DNA of 64,000 nucleotides from Schistocerca nitens (Eukaryota > Arthropoda > Insecta > Orthoptera > Acrididae): assembly GCF_023898315.1 (NCBI RefSeq), contig NC_064622.1:177278178-177342177 (forward strand), in the 5' to 3' direction. Positions 1 to 9,615 of the stretch are shown piece by piece (the stretch's first letter is position 1; each line of letters begins with the position of its first letter). Both the position numbers and the translations under genes were made by a program. The notes under the pieces were generated by a model. It searched no databases and had not been told where the DNA came from. It saw nothing but the letters and a program-made list of their open reading frames with translations.

Positions 1-140
1 AGACGTCAATGAACGAACGGACAGATAATAATTGTCTGAAAATAAAAAATTAAACTTTTCACTCGAGGGATGACTTGAACCAAGGACCTTCCGATCCGCA
101 GCTGCTCACGCCAACCACGGGACCACGGCGTTCCTGAACA
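1..140 (-). repeat. tRNA-like repeat arm, truncated by window edge
   Basis: On the minus strand there is an A-box-like stretch (GTGGTTGGCGTGAG, about 105-118) followed by a B-box-like GGTTCAAGTCATCC (68-81). This is the layout of a polymerase III tRNA-type promoter in a SINE or in the arm of a larger repeat. The segment beyond the B box (1-60) is AT-rich and runs off the window, so the element is incomplete. It is not a functional tRNA because no acceptor stem closes. Assignment to a known family is not made. Confidence 0.5.
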
Positions 141-571
141 CATACTCTCCTTGATGTTGCTTATCTTGCACATGGACAACTCAGTTTGTATATTTTGTTT
201 GTTTTTTTCATTCTTCCACACAACTTCTTCCTGTTTTCTCGATTGATTGGTGTTCATTTTTTCAAGGCCTATCCACTGTGCCAACTTATAACTAAATCTG
301 AGGGGGGTGCAATGGGGAGATTCCCTTGTGAGAAAATCGCAAGATAATTTCGCTCTTCAAATATATATCTGTGCGTGGCCATTTTTACCATGGAGCGGCT
401 GTGTGGTGCCGGCACGGTAGCTCAGCGTGTTCGATCAGAGCGTTAGCAACCCTTTCTAAGAAAAAAAACTGAGCGAACGGATCAACGAACAATATAGGAC
501 AAAATGTTTTCTAAAAAACTTTTACTAAATTGACAATTTATTTGGCAGTCTGCTAATTTTTATTATCACAA

Positions 572-1149
572 ATAATATAATATTCGTAACTATCGACTAG
601 TAAATGACCAAACGGATAAAGTGATACTGAAAATGTATGATTGTCCGTGTCTTCAAAACTGTTCGTATTTAATCGAAGGAGAACGAGAAATTGCTTCTCG
701 GAAGACGCTATTAAAATACACTCGATACTGCATAACCAATTATCAGCACCGATTTTTAGGGAAATATTGCGTTATGCATGGTTTGCTTCGAAATTATCGT
801 CTGAAAGAGAAGTTTTCGAAAATGTTAACGAGGTTTGTTTTTCCACGGAAAACGTGAAAAGACCTTGCGTATGCGGAAACATAGCATTTATTCAATGCAG
901 CTGGTGCCGTTTAACTTTGTTTTCCATGTTTTTACGAAAAATACCTCCTGCAACTTGTAAAATCGAAAGCGACGATTAATTGTACATCTTTCTAAAGCCG
1001 TCTGTGCCGGTCAAAACTTGGAGGTAACAAGTCGTTGCGGGCTCCTTCCAGGTATAAGGGATTTCTCAAATCACGGACAAGCATATATTTTCAGTATTAC
1101 TTTATGCGTTTGTTTGTTTACTAGTCGATAGTTACGAATATTACATTAT
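572..1149. mobile_element. Inner TIR element (about 578 bp)
   Basis: The left end (572-about 655) and the right end (about 1070-1149) are inverted copies. Both read ATATTCGTAACTATCGACTA on their own strand, followed by related sequence containing ATAAAGT(G/A)ATACTGAAAAT and TTGTCCGTG. Such roughly 75-bp terminal inverted repeats suggest a DNA transposon or its non-autonomous derivative. The interior is largely filled by the ORF at 641-979. The superfamily cannot be named, and the target duplication is obscured by flanking AT-rich sequence. Confidence 0.55.
641..979 (+). pseudogene. Cys-rich ORF inside nested palindrome, unassigned
   Basis: A 112-codon open frame begins inside the left inner TIR and ends before the right one. 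Its C-terminal third carries a cysteine cluster (RPCVCGNIAFIQCSWCRLTL), i.e. CxC followed by CSWC, which looks like a small zinc-binding domain. I have a general impression of similar CSxC-type C-termini in insect transposon-associated ORFs, but this is unverified. The start codon overlaps the TIR and an alternative frame is open at 621-857, so it may be the tail of a longer degraded gene. Function unknown. Confidence 0.35.
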
Positions 1150-1662
1150 AATCATATCAATTGTAATATAAATAGTAAAGAAAACGACTCTGTTGAAAAT
1201 AAAAAAAACTGACGAACGGAACTCGATCCAGCGGCTTTGACGCCAACCACTCAAAAAAAAAAAATTTGTCCTATATTGTTCGCTGTATTTGTTCAGGACG
1301 GACGTCCGATGACACCCGTTCATTTTGTTCGTTGATCCGTTCGCTCAGTTTTTTTATTAGGAAGGGTGGCTAACGCTCTGATCGAACACGCTGAGCTACC
1401 GTGCTGGCACCACTGGGCTACAGCCGCTCCATGGTAAAAATGGCCACGCACAGATATAAATTTGACGACCGAAATTGTCTCGCGATTTTCTCAGTTACGC
1501 TTGAGAAGTACGCGCTACTGCTTACACATTTTATTGTCCTGATGGAGTACTACGAGTGTACGAAGTTTGCAGTAAATCCGCGTTCCAAACGTCGTGGCCT
1601 CCCCTTGTCAGACAGTGTTCTGTCTTCTCTTCCTCGTCTTATGTTAATTCGTCTTTTTTAAA

Positions 1663-1834
1663 GTTCCGTACCTTAGTCGGTGAAAACGGAACCCTAAATA
1701 GTAACACCTCGTGTCCGTCGGTCTATCTGTCTGTCCGACTGTTAAAAAACCTTTTCTCTCATTAAAGGGTAGGCTTATCAAGCTGATATTTATGTCAAAA
1801 TTTTAAACATGGCTGCGAAACAGCAACTATGTAT
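1663..1834 (+). repeat. Old dispersed repeat with internal sub-repeats, left part
   Basis: This stretch shares short motifs with 2764-3215. Examples are TATCAAGCTGATATTTATGTCA here and CATCAAGTTGAAATTTATACCA at 3082, CGGAACCCTAAATAG here and CGGAACCCTCAGAG at 3170, and a run of GTCCG/CTGTC units in both. The two parts appear to be one repeat split by the foldback and LINE between them. The short ORFs here are chance openings. The family is not identified. Confidence 0.45.
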
Positions 1835-1993
1835 ATCTGAAGAGGTTGAAAAATCAGCCAACCACTTACAAATAAAGATTTATTAGCCCTTGACCTAGGT
1901 TTCGATATTTGTAATAATATCTTCTTCATAAGTAGTGGTATGTGATGTAACAAGGCTCACTAGTCCTGAAAAGATATTTTTACAAATTTTTGA

Positions 1994-2710
1994 AATCGTT
2001 TCTGAAGAAGAGAAATTTGTTAACATCGAGTATAGATTTAAGTGTCAGGAAGTCGTTTCTGAAAGTATTTGTATGGAGTGTAGCCATGTATGGAAGTGAA
2101 ACATGGACGATAACCAGTTTGGACAAGAAGAGAATAGAAGCTTTCGAAATGTGGTGCTACAGAAGAATGCTGAAGATTAGATGGGGCCGGCCGAAGTGGC
2201 CGTGCGGTTAAAGGCGCTGCAGTCTGGAACCGCAGGACCGCTACGGTCGCAGGTTCGAATCCTGCCTCGGGCATGGATGTTTGTGATGTCCTTAGGTTAG
2301 TTAGGTTTAACTAGTTCTAAGTTCTAGGGGACTAATGACCTCAGCAGTTGAGTCCCATAGTGCTCAGAGCCATTTGAACCATTTTTTGATTAGATGGGTA
2401 GATCACATAACTAATGAGGAGGTATTGAATAGGATTGGGGAGAAGAGAAGTTTGTGGCACAACTTGACTAGAAGAAGGGATCGGTTGGTAGGACATGTTT
2501 TGAGGCATCAAGGGATCACAAATTTAGCATTGGAGGGCAGCGTGGAGGGTAAAAATCGTAGAGGGAGACCAAGAGATCAATACACTAAGCAGATTCAGAA
2601 GGATGTAGGTTGCAGTAGGTACTGGGAGATGAAGAAGCTTGCACAGGATAGAGTAGCATGGAGAGCTGCATCAAACCAGTCTCAGGACTGAAGACCACAA
2701 CAACAACAAC
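1994..2710 (+). pseudogene. RTE-type LINE 3' fragment (C-terminal ORF)
   Basis: Translation from about 1996 matches the last quarter of the reverse-transcriptase ORF of the LINE at 22049-24400 almost residue for residue (KSFLKVFVWSVAMYGSETWT, then RRGRPRDQYTKQIQKDVG and DRVAWRAASNQ, stop at 2689-2691). The fragment is 5'-truncated and ends in a (CAA)n tail (2697-2710), as RTE-clade elements commonly do. A SINE at 2186-2387 splits the ORF exactly. No target duplication was resolved for the LINE itself. Confidence 0.88.
2186..2387 (+). mobile_element. tRNA-headed SINE (main family) inside RTE LINE
   Basis: A full-length copy of the window's dominant SINE. It begins GCCGGCCGAAGTGGCCG, has an A-box-like GTGGCCGTGCGG and a B box GGTTCGAATCC, then a shared body (CTTAGGTTAGTTAGGTTTAA) and ends CCATTTGAACCATTTTTT. 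A perfect 11-bp target duplication GATTAGATGGG lies at 2175-2185 and 2388-2398. The uninterrupted LINE near 24076 shows the empty site. The SINE is therefore younger than the LINE copy. Confidence 0.95.
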
Positions 2711-2763
2711 GTCAATTTATTAATCTTTATTTGCAACTGGTTGGCTGATTTTTCAACCTCTTG

Positions 2764-3215
2764 ATATTTGTGTCACACACTAAGGACTTCGGTGCCTTGG
2801 CGATGTAATCAACTGAACTTTGTAAGGAAATGCAAATATAAGATACGGTCATGTATGTCACACATTTTGATACTAGCAAACTCATTCATCAAAACACATA
2901 TACTACTTCCCATTAACCCTAGAATCATGAAATTTGGCAAGCAAAAACGTCTCACATGCAGATAAAGGAAAAAATCCGAAAAGTGTTAATATGTAATTAT
3001 ACCACACGAGAAACATTTTTTGGTCCGACTGTCTACCCGTGCCCGTCTGTTAAGACTTCTGTTCTTAGGAACGAGTAGACGCATCAAGTTGAAATTTATA
3101 CCACACACTAAGATCTATGGTCCCTTAAAAATCGTCGAGGTTCCTGACACTCTGGATGGGTCACCTGTTAACGGAACCCTCAGAGCGCCAGTATTGCTCG
3201 TACCTGACCCTTCTT
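2764..3215 (+). repeat. Old dispersed repeat with internal sub-repeats, right part
   Basis: Continuation of the repeat at 1663-1834. CACACACTAAGGACTTCGGT (2774) recurs as CACACACTAAGATCTATGGT (3102), and CCGACTGTCTACCCG (3024) as CCGACTGTTAA (1735). The spacing suggests a tandem unit of a few hundred bases, now diverged. The 69-codon ORF at 3020-3229 is probably incidental. The family name is not assigned. Confidence 0.45.
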
Positions 3216-4009
3216 TTTCTTTTTTCTAAATCTACACTAGCACGTTTTATTGAAGATTCGAAGCCCATTGTTTCATCTTAGTGTTTATAAAGTATCATAC
3301 GGCAAAGCGAATCGATGGCCCGATAAGGGTGGCAGCACCATTGTGTTTTTGCTCAAACAACATGTAGGGGACGTAGTAATAGCGCACGCTCCTGTACTTT
3401 TTTTACCGTTTTATTTTATTTCAAATGGCTTCGGACAATGTACATGATTCAGAAAATGAGACAAAATTAAATTTTGGTTACGGTAAATGCAGGACATGAA
3501 CTTTGTGTAGCTTGTTAAAAATATTATTTGTATACATTGCTTTCACGAATATAAACACTTTCAAAATTTGTTTTCGTGCAAAGTTAATCTTTCCATTAAC
3601 TATCGAGTTCAGGAATCGATCAGGTGATAAACACAAATTTAAAATATCATTAAAGATCCCTTTCACAACGTATAATGAATTTATAAATACAAATGAAGGT
3701 TTGATAGTCCAAAGAACTGAAAACTAATCACAGTGGAAAGTACTAAACAGTTCTCTGTTCTTCGTACAGTGTTTTCATATTACACACTCCTATGGAGAGA
3801 GTATTAACAGTTGTTTCGTTTCGTTGGTAGCATGTGGCCCGTTTTTTATCCGTAAATGGTGAGAATTTCCTTCCCCTTAAGAACAGGAATAAGAAACGAT
3901 GATGTATAAACCGTTGCGTAGCCCAGTAACAAGTTCCTCTAAAGTTAGCACATTGCTAAAGGTCCCGAGTTTGCACCTGTTTCTCACGCCATCCGTAACT
4001 GACGGATTC
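3216..4009. other. Unassigned AT-rich stretch
   Basis: No recognisable gene or repeat structure. ORFs of 62-74 codons on both strands show no domain that I recognise. A short open frame beginning near 3427 is rich in acidic and polar residues, but no motif supports calling it. Confidence 0.4.
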
Positions 4010-4021
4010 GAGATAACTAGT

Positions 4022-4233
4022 TCAAAAATGGCTCTGAGCACTATGGGACTTAACATCTGAGGTCATCAGTCCCCTAGAACTTAGAACTACTTAAACCTAA
4101 CTACCCTAAGGACATCACACACAACACCCAGCCATCACGAGGCAGAGAAAATCCCTAACCCCGCCGGGAATCGAACCCGGGAACCCGGGCGTGGGAAGCG
4201 AGAACGCTACCGCACGACCACGAGATGCGGGCT
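4022..4233 (-). mobile_element. Hybrid-head tRNA SINE
   Basis: The 3' body on the minus strand (reading from GGACTTAACATCTGAGGTCA) is that of the main SINE family, but the tRNA-like head is different. It has the A region TCGTGGTCGTGCGGTAGCGT and the B box GGGTTCGATTCCC, followed by GGCGGGGTTAGGGATTTTCT. The target duplication GAGATAACTAGT is at 4010-4021 and 4234-4245. This is a second SINE subfamily sharing body and tail with the first. Confidence 0.92.
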
Positions 4234-4462
4234 GAGATAACTAGTGTTTTGTGTGCTGTGATATATTTGAACTGCTTCTCCTATTTCAGAGTTTACACTA
4301 GTATTCATTTATAACATTTGATAGCCTTTCATGTACTTTTTGCGTATTTAGTATTTTGACTATATTTTGATATTTCATATAGTTACTACTTTCGCCTTCA
4401 AGTTTCTCCTGCGTTTAGAGATGGTCCTATTCAGAAAACGGGAGGTAATAAATGAATCTTAA

Positions 4463-4867
4463 ATATTTTCGGATGTTTTTGACGATGATGGCTCAAATGG
4501 TTCAAATGGCTCTGAGCACTATGGAACTTAACATCTGAGGTCATCAGTCGCCTAGAACTTAGAACTACTTAAACCTAACTAACCTAAGGACATCACACAC
4601 ATCCATGGCCGAAGCAGGATTCGAACCTGCCACCGTAGCAGTTGCGCGGTTCCAGACTGTAGCGCCTAGAACCGGCCGGCTGACGATGATGATTCAGATG
4701 TTCCTAATGAGAATGGAGATCCGGATGACTGCATGAATGAATGTTTTTATGGTTCTGAGGACAATTCCGATGACAGTGACATCATCAGACCTCTAAACAA
4801 GTGTAAGTTAGCGGTGTTTTCAAGTTATTTAGATAATAAGGGTGAAGGTCATTCTTTTTTTTGTGAA
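4463..4867 (+). pseudogene. Acidic coding relic interrupted by a SINE
   Basis: Removing the SINE at 4491-4681 and one copy of its target duplication joins an in-frame acidic stretch: SDVFDDDD before the SINE, SDVPNENGDPDDCMNECF and GSEDNSDDSDIIRPLNKC after it, stop at about 4865. An upstream in-frame stop at about 4460 means no start codon is visible. Highly acidic, Ser/Asp-rich N-termini occur in piggyBac-type transposases, but nothing downstream confirms that family. This is a low-confidence relic of an unassigned gene. Confidence 0.3.
4491..4681 (-). mobile_element. Main-family SINE
   Basis: Minus-strand copy running from GCTCAAATGGTTCAAATGGC to the head at CTAGAACCGGCCGG. The B box on the minus strand is GGTTCGAATCC. 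The target duplication GACGATGATG is at 4481-4490 and 4682-4691. The head is slightly shortened compared with other copies. Confidence 0.92.
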
Positions 4868-4869
4868 TG

Positions 4870-5670
4870 ACTCGTTTTATCATGGCCAAATGATATGCCA
4901 GTGCACGAGCGAGTCTCGGGCGCAGTCCCGAATATATTAACATAAAGTGGAGAGCTGTCAGATGCTACACGTCTACACATGAAGGTTCTGCGTACCATAG
5001 AAATTACTCTTTGACCTACACTGTATACTGACAATACTTCTCGGACACGTTATCACTTTGCCATAAATCATATATTCATTATTTATAAATTCACGTTTCG
5101 TCTAAATAAATCACCATCCGTTTTAATACTGATATTTTGTCGTTCGTAAAAATCTAATATAGTTTGCTTTATTTGATAATATGCCGTCTCTTCCACACTC
5201 GTTCTTTCTGATACCATCTTAAACCAAATCCCCATAGACAAAATAATTCACTCTTTTTTGGGCAAAAAGATATAATTCCAAAAATGAAAAATGAGATAGT
5301 ATGACTCTCTAACAAGAGCTAGTGACAACTTTGTTTGAGCAAAAGGGTACAAGCGTACTTTGAAGCATGAAAATATTGTAAGTAACAACAAACTACAATG
5401 TATGTGTGAACAAACTTGTCACATGTCATATTATATGCCTAGGAAATCTTAGACCAAAAGTTAGCCACGTCTTCCTCAACACTTCAGGTGCTTGGGCATA
5501 GTTAACACTTTAAGAGATGGATAGAGCCTGCTCTTGTCCACAATCTCACAGCACCGATTCGTCTGATAATCGCCGTTTATTAACGATGCTTCTCCAACTC
5601 CGGAACATAGACTGTTCAAGGAGTCTCAAATGTTCCACTACTCTGTATGTCCCTAGGGTGATTCTTCTCC
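4870..5670. other. Unassigned stretch
   Basis: No recognisable coding domain, promoter or repeat ends. A minus-strand frame at 4849-5034 and a plus-strand frame at 5517-5729 are short, and the second runs into a SINE. I see nothing else. Confidence 0.4.
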
Positions 5671-5869
5671 GCCTGCCGTTGTGGCCGAGCGGTTCTAGGC
5701 GCTTCAGTCTGGAACCACGTGACCGCTAAGGTCGCAGGTTCTAATCCTGCCTCGGGCATGGATGTGTGTGATGTCCTTATGTTAGTTAGGTTTAAGTAGT
5801 TCTACGTATAGGGGACTGATGACCTCAGATGTTAAGTCCCATAGTGCTTAGAGCCATTTGAACCATTTT
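5671..5869 (+). mobile_element. Main-family SINE
   Basis: Head GCCTGCCGTTGTGGCCGAGC, B box with one mismatch (GGTTCTAATCC), body CTTATGTTAGTTAGGTTTAA and end CCATTTGAACCATTTT. Several substitutions and no visible target duplication make it older than most other copies in the window. Confidence 0.9.
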
Positions 5870-8220
5870 GCTAGCACGTTACGTCACCTTTACCGTCAAA
5901 GCCCTCACTCAGTTCTTTCCGTCATCGTCAGTGAATTTAATAACGTTCACTACAAACCGCCGTGGCCGCCCGACAAGTCTGTCTCCGCTCTAGCTTTCCG
6001 TGCTTGCCTAAGCCTCGGTGCTTGCATTGTGACGTAACATCACGCACTACTTTGAACTGGAACGTGGTGTACCTATTGAGGTGACCAACATAAATCATGC
6101 TACAACCGCGGCTACGGTTCGTTCTTTCTAGAATTAATACAGCCATCAGAACACACCGTCTTAGGGCAATAAGATTGCTGTTTTTCAGGTCTGTCTGGAG
6201 CAAGAAATGGCTGATGAAACGCTGAGAAAAATGACTTGCAGCACTCTAAATAAAATGTATGCTGCTGCCTTTAGAAAATATTTGGCCTGAAATGAGAAAC
6301 CGCGACATTTGACGATACTAGGGATGTTCGGAATATTTTCTCATTGTTCTATTGCTGTAGGGTCACGAAGCCCTTAGGCTATCATGATCAGAGCAGGGTC
6401 TCGTCATTACCGATGTGAAGGTCGTCAGAGACGGAGCAGTAGTTCATTTGGATGATTGGGAAGAATACATACAGCAGGCTTGTTAAAGGGATTGAGATAA
6501 CAACATTCATTTGTAGTAATTTGGCGAAACCTTGGGAAACCTATATCGAAATGCCCTTCGAAGATTCGAACTCCACACGTCATGAATACGAATCTTCATC
6601 ACTACGTCTCAGCTATCAACATTTTACACCGACCGATATGATCTCACAAAATTCAAAGCCACACGTACTTATCTCTTACTCATGATAGCCAACAGCTGAA
6701 AACCGGTTAGTTTAATAATAAATATTGTAGAATATTACGCAAGTGTTGCGTGTTTATCATCCATAACTCCTTATTGTCCTACATGGCCCTTACGGCATAC
6801 TTTCGTGTGTTTTCGCCTCCGAAACATTTCTCCTGAGCTAATCGAGAAGTATTAGCGTGGAAACCAAACGACATCGGTTTCTTGACTCAAAGTTGGCAGC
6901 ATTCGTTTACAGACCGATGAGGATCTCAAAAATGAAAATACATACTGAAGGTCACGAGTATGACTGCTCAAATTGTATCAACAACTATTGGAAACTGCAA
7001 GAAACCTGGAAATATCTACGACGAAAGTGGTTGACCATTTCGCCGTTGATTTATCCTATCCTTACCGGTACCTCCTGCAAGTTACTGCTATTCAAGCGAA
7101 TTCACGATCAGCTGTTTGGAAACACGCAGAAACGTTCTTCTTCCGAACGTTTCGTACAAAGATTACCGAAAAAATAAATACCAAGTATCTTTTGGAAGTG
7201 AAATATGAAAATAAGTGATCATAATTGTGAGTGGTTTGTTACGACAGCATTAATTTTTGCTTTTTGCACAACAATCTTCTTGCGATTTTCTGAGTCCATA
7301 TAAAGCTTGTTTTCATACTACGCATTTTGTCGCATTTCATTAGCTTATAGCACACAAAATCAACACAGATAAAATGAATAATAAGTACAGGAACATGAAC
7401 TAACAAAATTGTCCATGCACAAACGGAGGGTGAAATACAGTAAAATAGGTATCGTAGGAAGCTATCACGTACCAACCGAAAAACAAACGACGCTAGATGA
7501 GATAAACAAAGATATTATGAAGACAATTCAAAGTGTCCAAGGTCGACAATGCACTGTATGTAAACTGAATGTAAAACGAGGACGACAGCTATAGCTCGAT
7601 TAGATTCCATAGGGGAAACACTTGTGCCCAGCGACTGTATTCATTTCAAGTAGTGAAGGGTACAGCAATCAGCCACAGCTGACATTTTTTGCATATCTTG
7701 GTTTCTGTTACTGCGTGGCCATCTTCAATGCAGAAAATGTAGAGTTAAAACATTAAAATCACTTGTTTATGCACATAGTCCCAACTGGACTGTTACTATC
7801 AGACTCAGAGTTGACACTGCGACCGCTGTTTAGAATTGCAACGCAGTTGGCTGCAGTGTACGTCATACCAATCAACAGCTATAACTCTGCTAATAAGAGA
7901 ACAACACACGACGCAAAGGTCGATTACTTCTGCATGCTGCTGTGAGTGAAATCAGTAATGAACAGTAGAACATGATAAGGATCGAGAATAATTGCAGGTA
8001 TTTCTATAGTAATACAAAACCAAGTAAAAGTGGACTGCTCTTAATATTCAATTTCTGTGATGCAAAATGAAAAGCTATTACAGTTAGATATCAGAAGTTG
8101 ATTTTTAAATAAACAAAATAAGGAATTAAACTGCTTGAATAGTAAATTAATTTGTTGAAGCATCCATAAGGCAGTATATTCCCTAATAAAGACGAAAAAC
8201 GTAGAGTATATTCCCTAATA
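5870..8220. other. Unassigned stretch
   Basis: About 2.3 kb without a recognisable gene or element. ORFs reach 106 codons (6857-7177, plus) but overlap other frames of similar length and lack motifs. Base composition is AT-rich. It may be very old transposon debris. Confidence 0.4.
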
Positions 8221-8224
8221 AAAT

Positions 8225-9615
8225 AGAAAAAAAGTAAAATTTCAACATTTGTGTTTGGAAGACGGCCCGTCTATTAAATTTTACATACATTGTTCCATTT
8301 ACATGTGTAACGTCCCTACTTGGGGTATTACAGGGCGCATATTTTCGCAAATAGTTGTATACAACGTTCTTTGTGCAAATACACCTCAATAAATCTCCAT
8401 CTTATGTACAATACATCGTGCCAAGTTATTGCAGAAACATGAAGAAAGTGATGCAACGGCATGACACTGAAAACAAAAAAGATTCACGTAAAATACCATG
8501 CATGTCACACCGACTGCACAAACTCATATTCACACAACAGATGAAAGAAGACTAAGGATCTAAAGTCAAATCAAATATGTTAGGAACTACCAGATGGTGC
8601 CATTGCAGTGGTAGACACACAGAAATACAATCGTCACTAACAAAGCATAAGGCAAAAGTTAAATGCAAAGAGTTCACAAAACAGTGCAATATCTACAGTT
8701 TTGTACGTCATTGTATCAACTAATAATCCAAACCAGAGTATACTGAAAAACGGAAATCCACTCTTCCTTTTTTTACACACATTTCACGTTCTTCGTTTAT
8801 TGTTTCTGTATTTTTATCACCGAGACATCGAGTGATCTTCTGTAAGATTGTTTAATGGCGATATAAGTTCCACATTGTACTTATCTTATATCTCTTGTGA
8901 GTATAAATGCAGTAGTTTAGTACCATTGATGTACTGTACTGTCTTTCACATTTTTATAAGATTTTTAATTCTAAAGAAATTTTTAAATAAAGTTAAAAAA
9001 TTCTATAAAAATTGTATAAAAAATTAAAAAGAAGAAATTTGTTATTCCAATATACTCTGGTTTGGATAATTAGTTGATATAATGACATTCAAAGATGTAT
9101 ACATTGCATTGTTTTGTGTATTCCTTGGATTTAACTTCTTCCCTATGCTTTATTTGTGACGATTATATATATCTATGTTTACTACTACACTGTCATCTGG
9201 TGGTAGTTCCTAACATCTTTGCTTTGACTTGTGATCTTCTGTCTTCTTTCATACGTTGTGTGGATATGAGCTTGTGCAGTTGGTGTAACATGCATTATAT
9301 GTTACATAAATCTTGGTTTACTATTGGCATGCCGTTGTATCACTGTCTTCATGGTCCTGTAATTACGTGTTATGACTTGACACGATATATTATACATATC
9401 GTGAAGATTAACTGAAGTGTGTTTGCATAAGGTATGTTGAATACATCCATTTGTGAAAATATGTATCACAACTTATTATATCGAACCTGATTATGCTTGT
9501 ATTTCCGATCTATATGTTTTATAGATCAGATGAGGACGACTTAGATTTGACGAAACCGGTAATCATAAATAAAATTATAACCAGCGATCTTGGCTGTTGA
9601 AATTTTTACTTCGGC
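8225..9615. mobile_element. Large foldback element (long inverted repeat)
   Basis: The left arm (about 8325-8746) and right arm (about 9048-9470) are reverse complements over roughly 420 bp with scattered mismatches. TTGTATCAACTAATAATCCA (about 8711) pairs with GGATAATTAGTTGATATAAT (about 9063), and TTAGGAACTACCAGATGGTG (8580) pairs with CATCTGGTGGTAGTTCCTAA (9194). Weaker similarity continues outward to AATTTCAAC (about 8238) and GTTGAAATT (about 9597). The right flank has CGAAACCGGTAAT (9560). The loop of about 300 bp is AT-rich and non-coding. The element encodes no transposase and its family is not assigned. Confidence 0.75.

Larger units (their letters stand above)
330..1500. mobile_element. 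Nested palindromic element with inverted tRNA-like arms
   Basis: Positions about 330-505 reappear as an imperfect reverse complement at about 1320-1500. Shared stretches include ATATCTGTGCGTGGCC, CCATGGAGCGGCTG and CACGGTAGCTCAGCGTGTTC. Each arm holds an A-box-like GGTAGCTCAGCG pointing inward. The right arm also has a weak B-box-like GGATCGAGTTCC on the minus strand near 1230. Inside lies a second inverted repeat (572-1149) with a short Cys-containing ORF. The two layers could be one composite element, or a TIR element flanked by two SINE-like repeats in opposite orientation. No clear target duplication was found outside the arms. Confidence 0.6.
1840..2764. repeat. Foldback arms split by a LINE
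   Basis: The segment at 1840-1886 (GAGGTTGAAAAATCAGCCAA and following) is the reverse complement of 2714-2764, about 48 bp with few mismatches. After the left arm comes a GGTTTCGATATTTGTAATAA and ATCTTCTTCA module of the kind seen in the palindrome at 32849-33123. Only the outermost part of the right arm remains. The RTE LINE tail with its SINE fills the gap, so the LINE probably inserted into this foldback and inner arm sequence was lost. Confidence 0.55.

Noticed and set aside
2038-2274. Recurrent ORFs starting MPEAGFEPATVA (also at 42256, 45339, 48957, 55460)
   Set aside because: Translation of the SINE head. The repetition reflects SINE copies and not a protein family.
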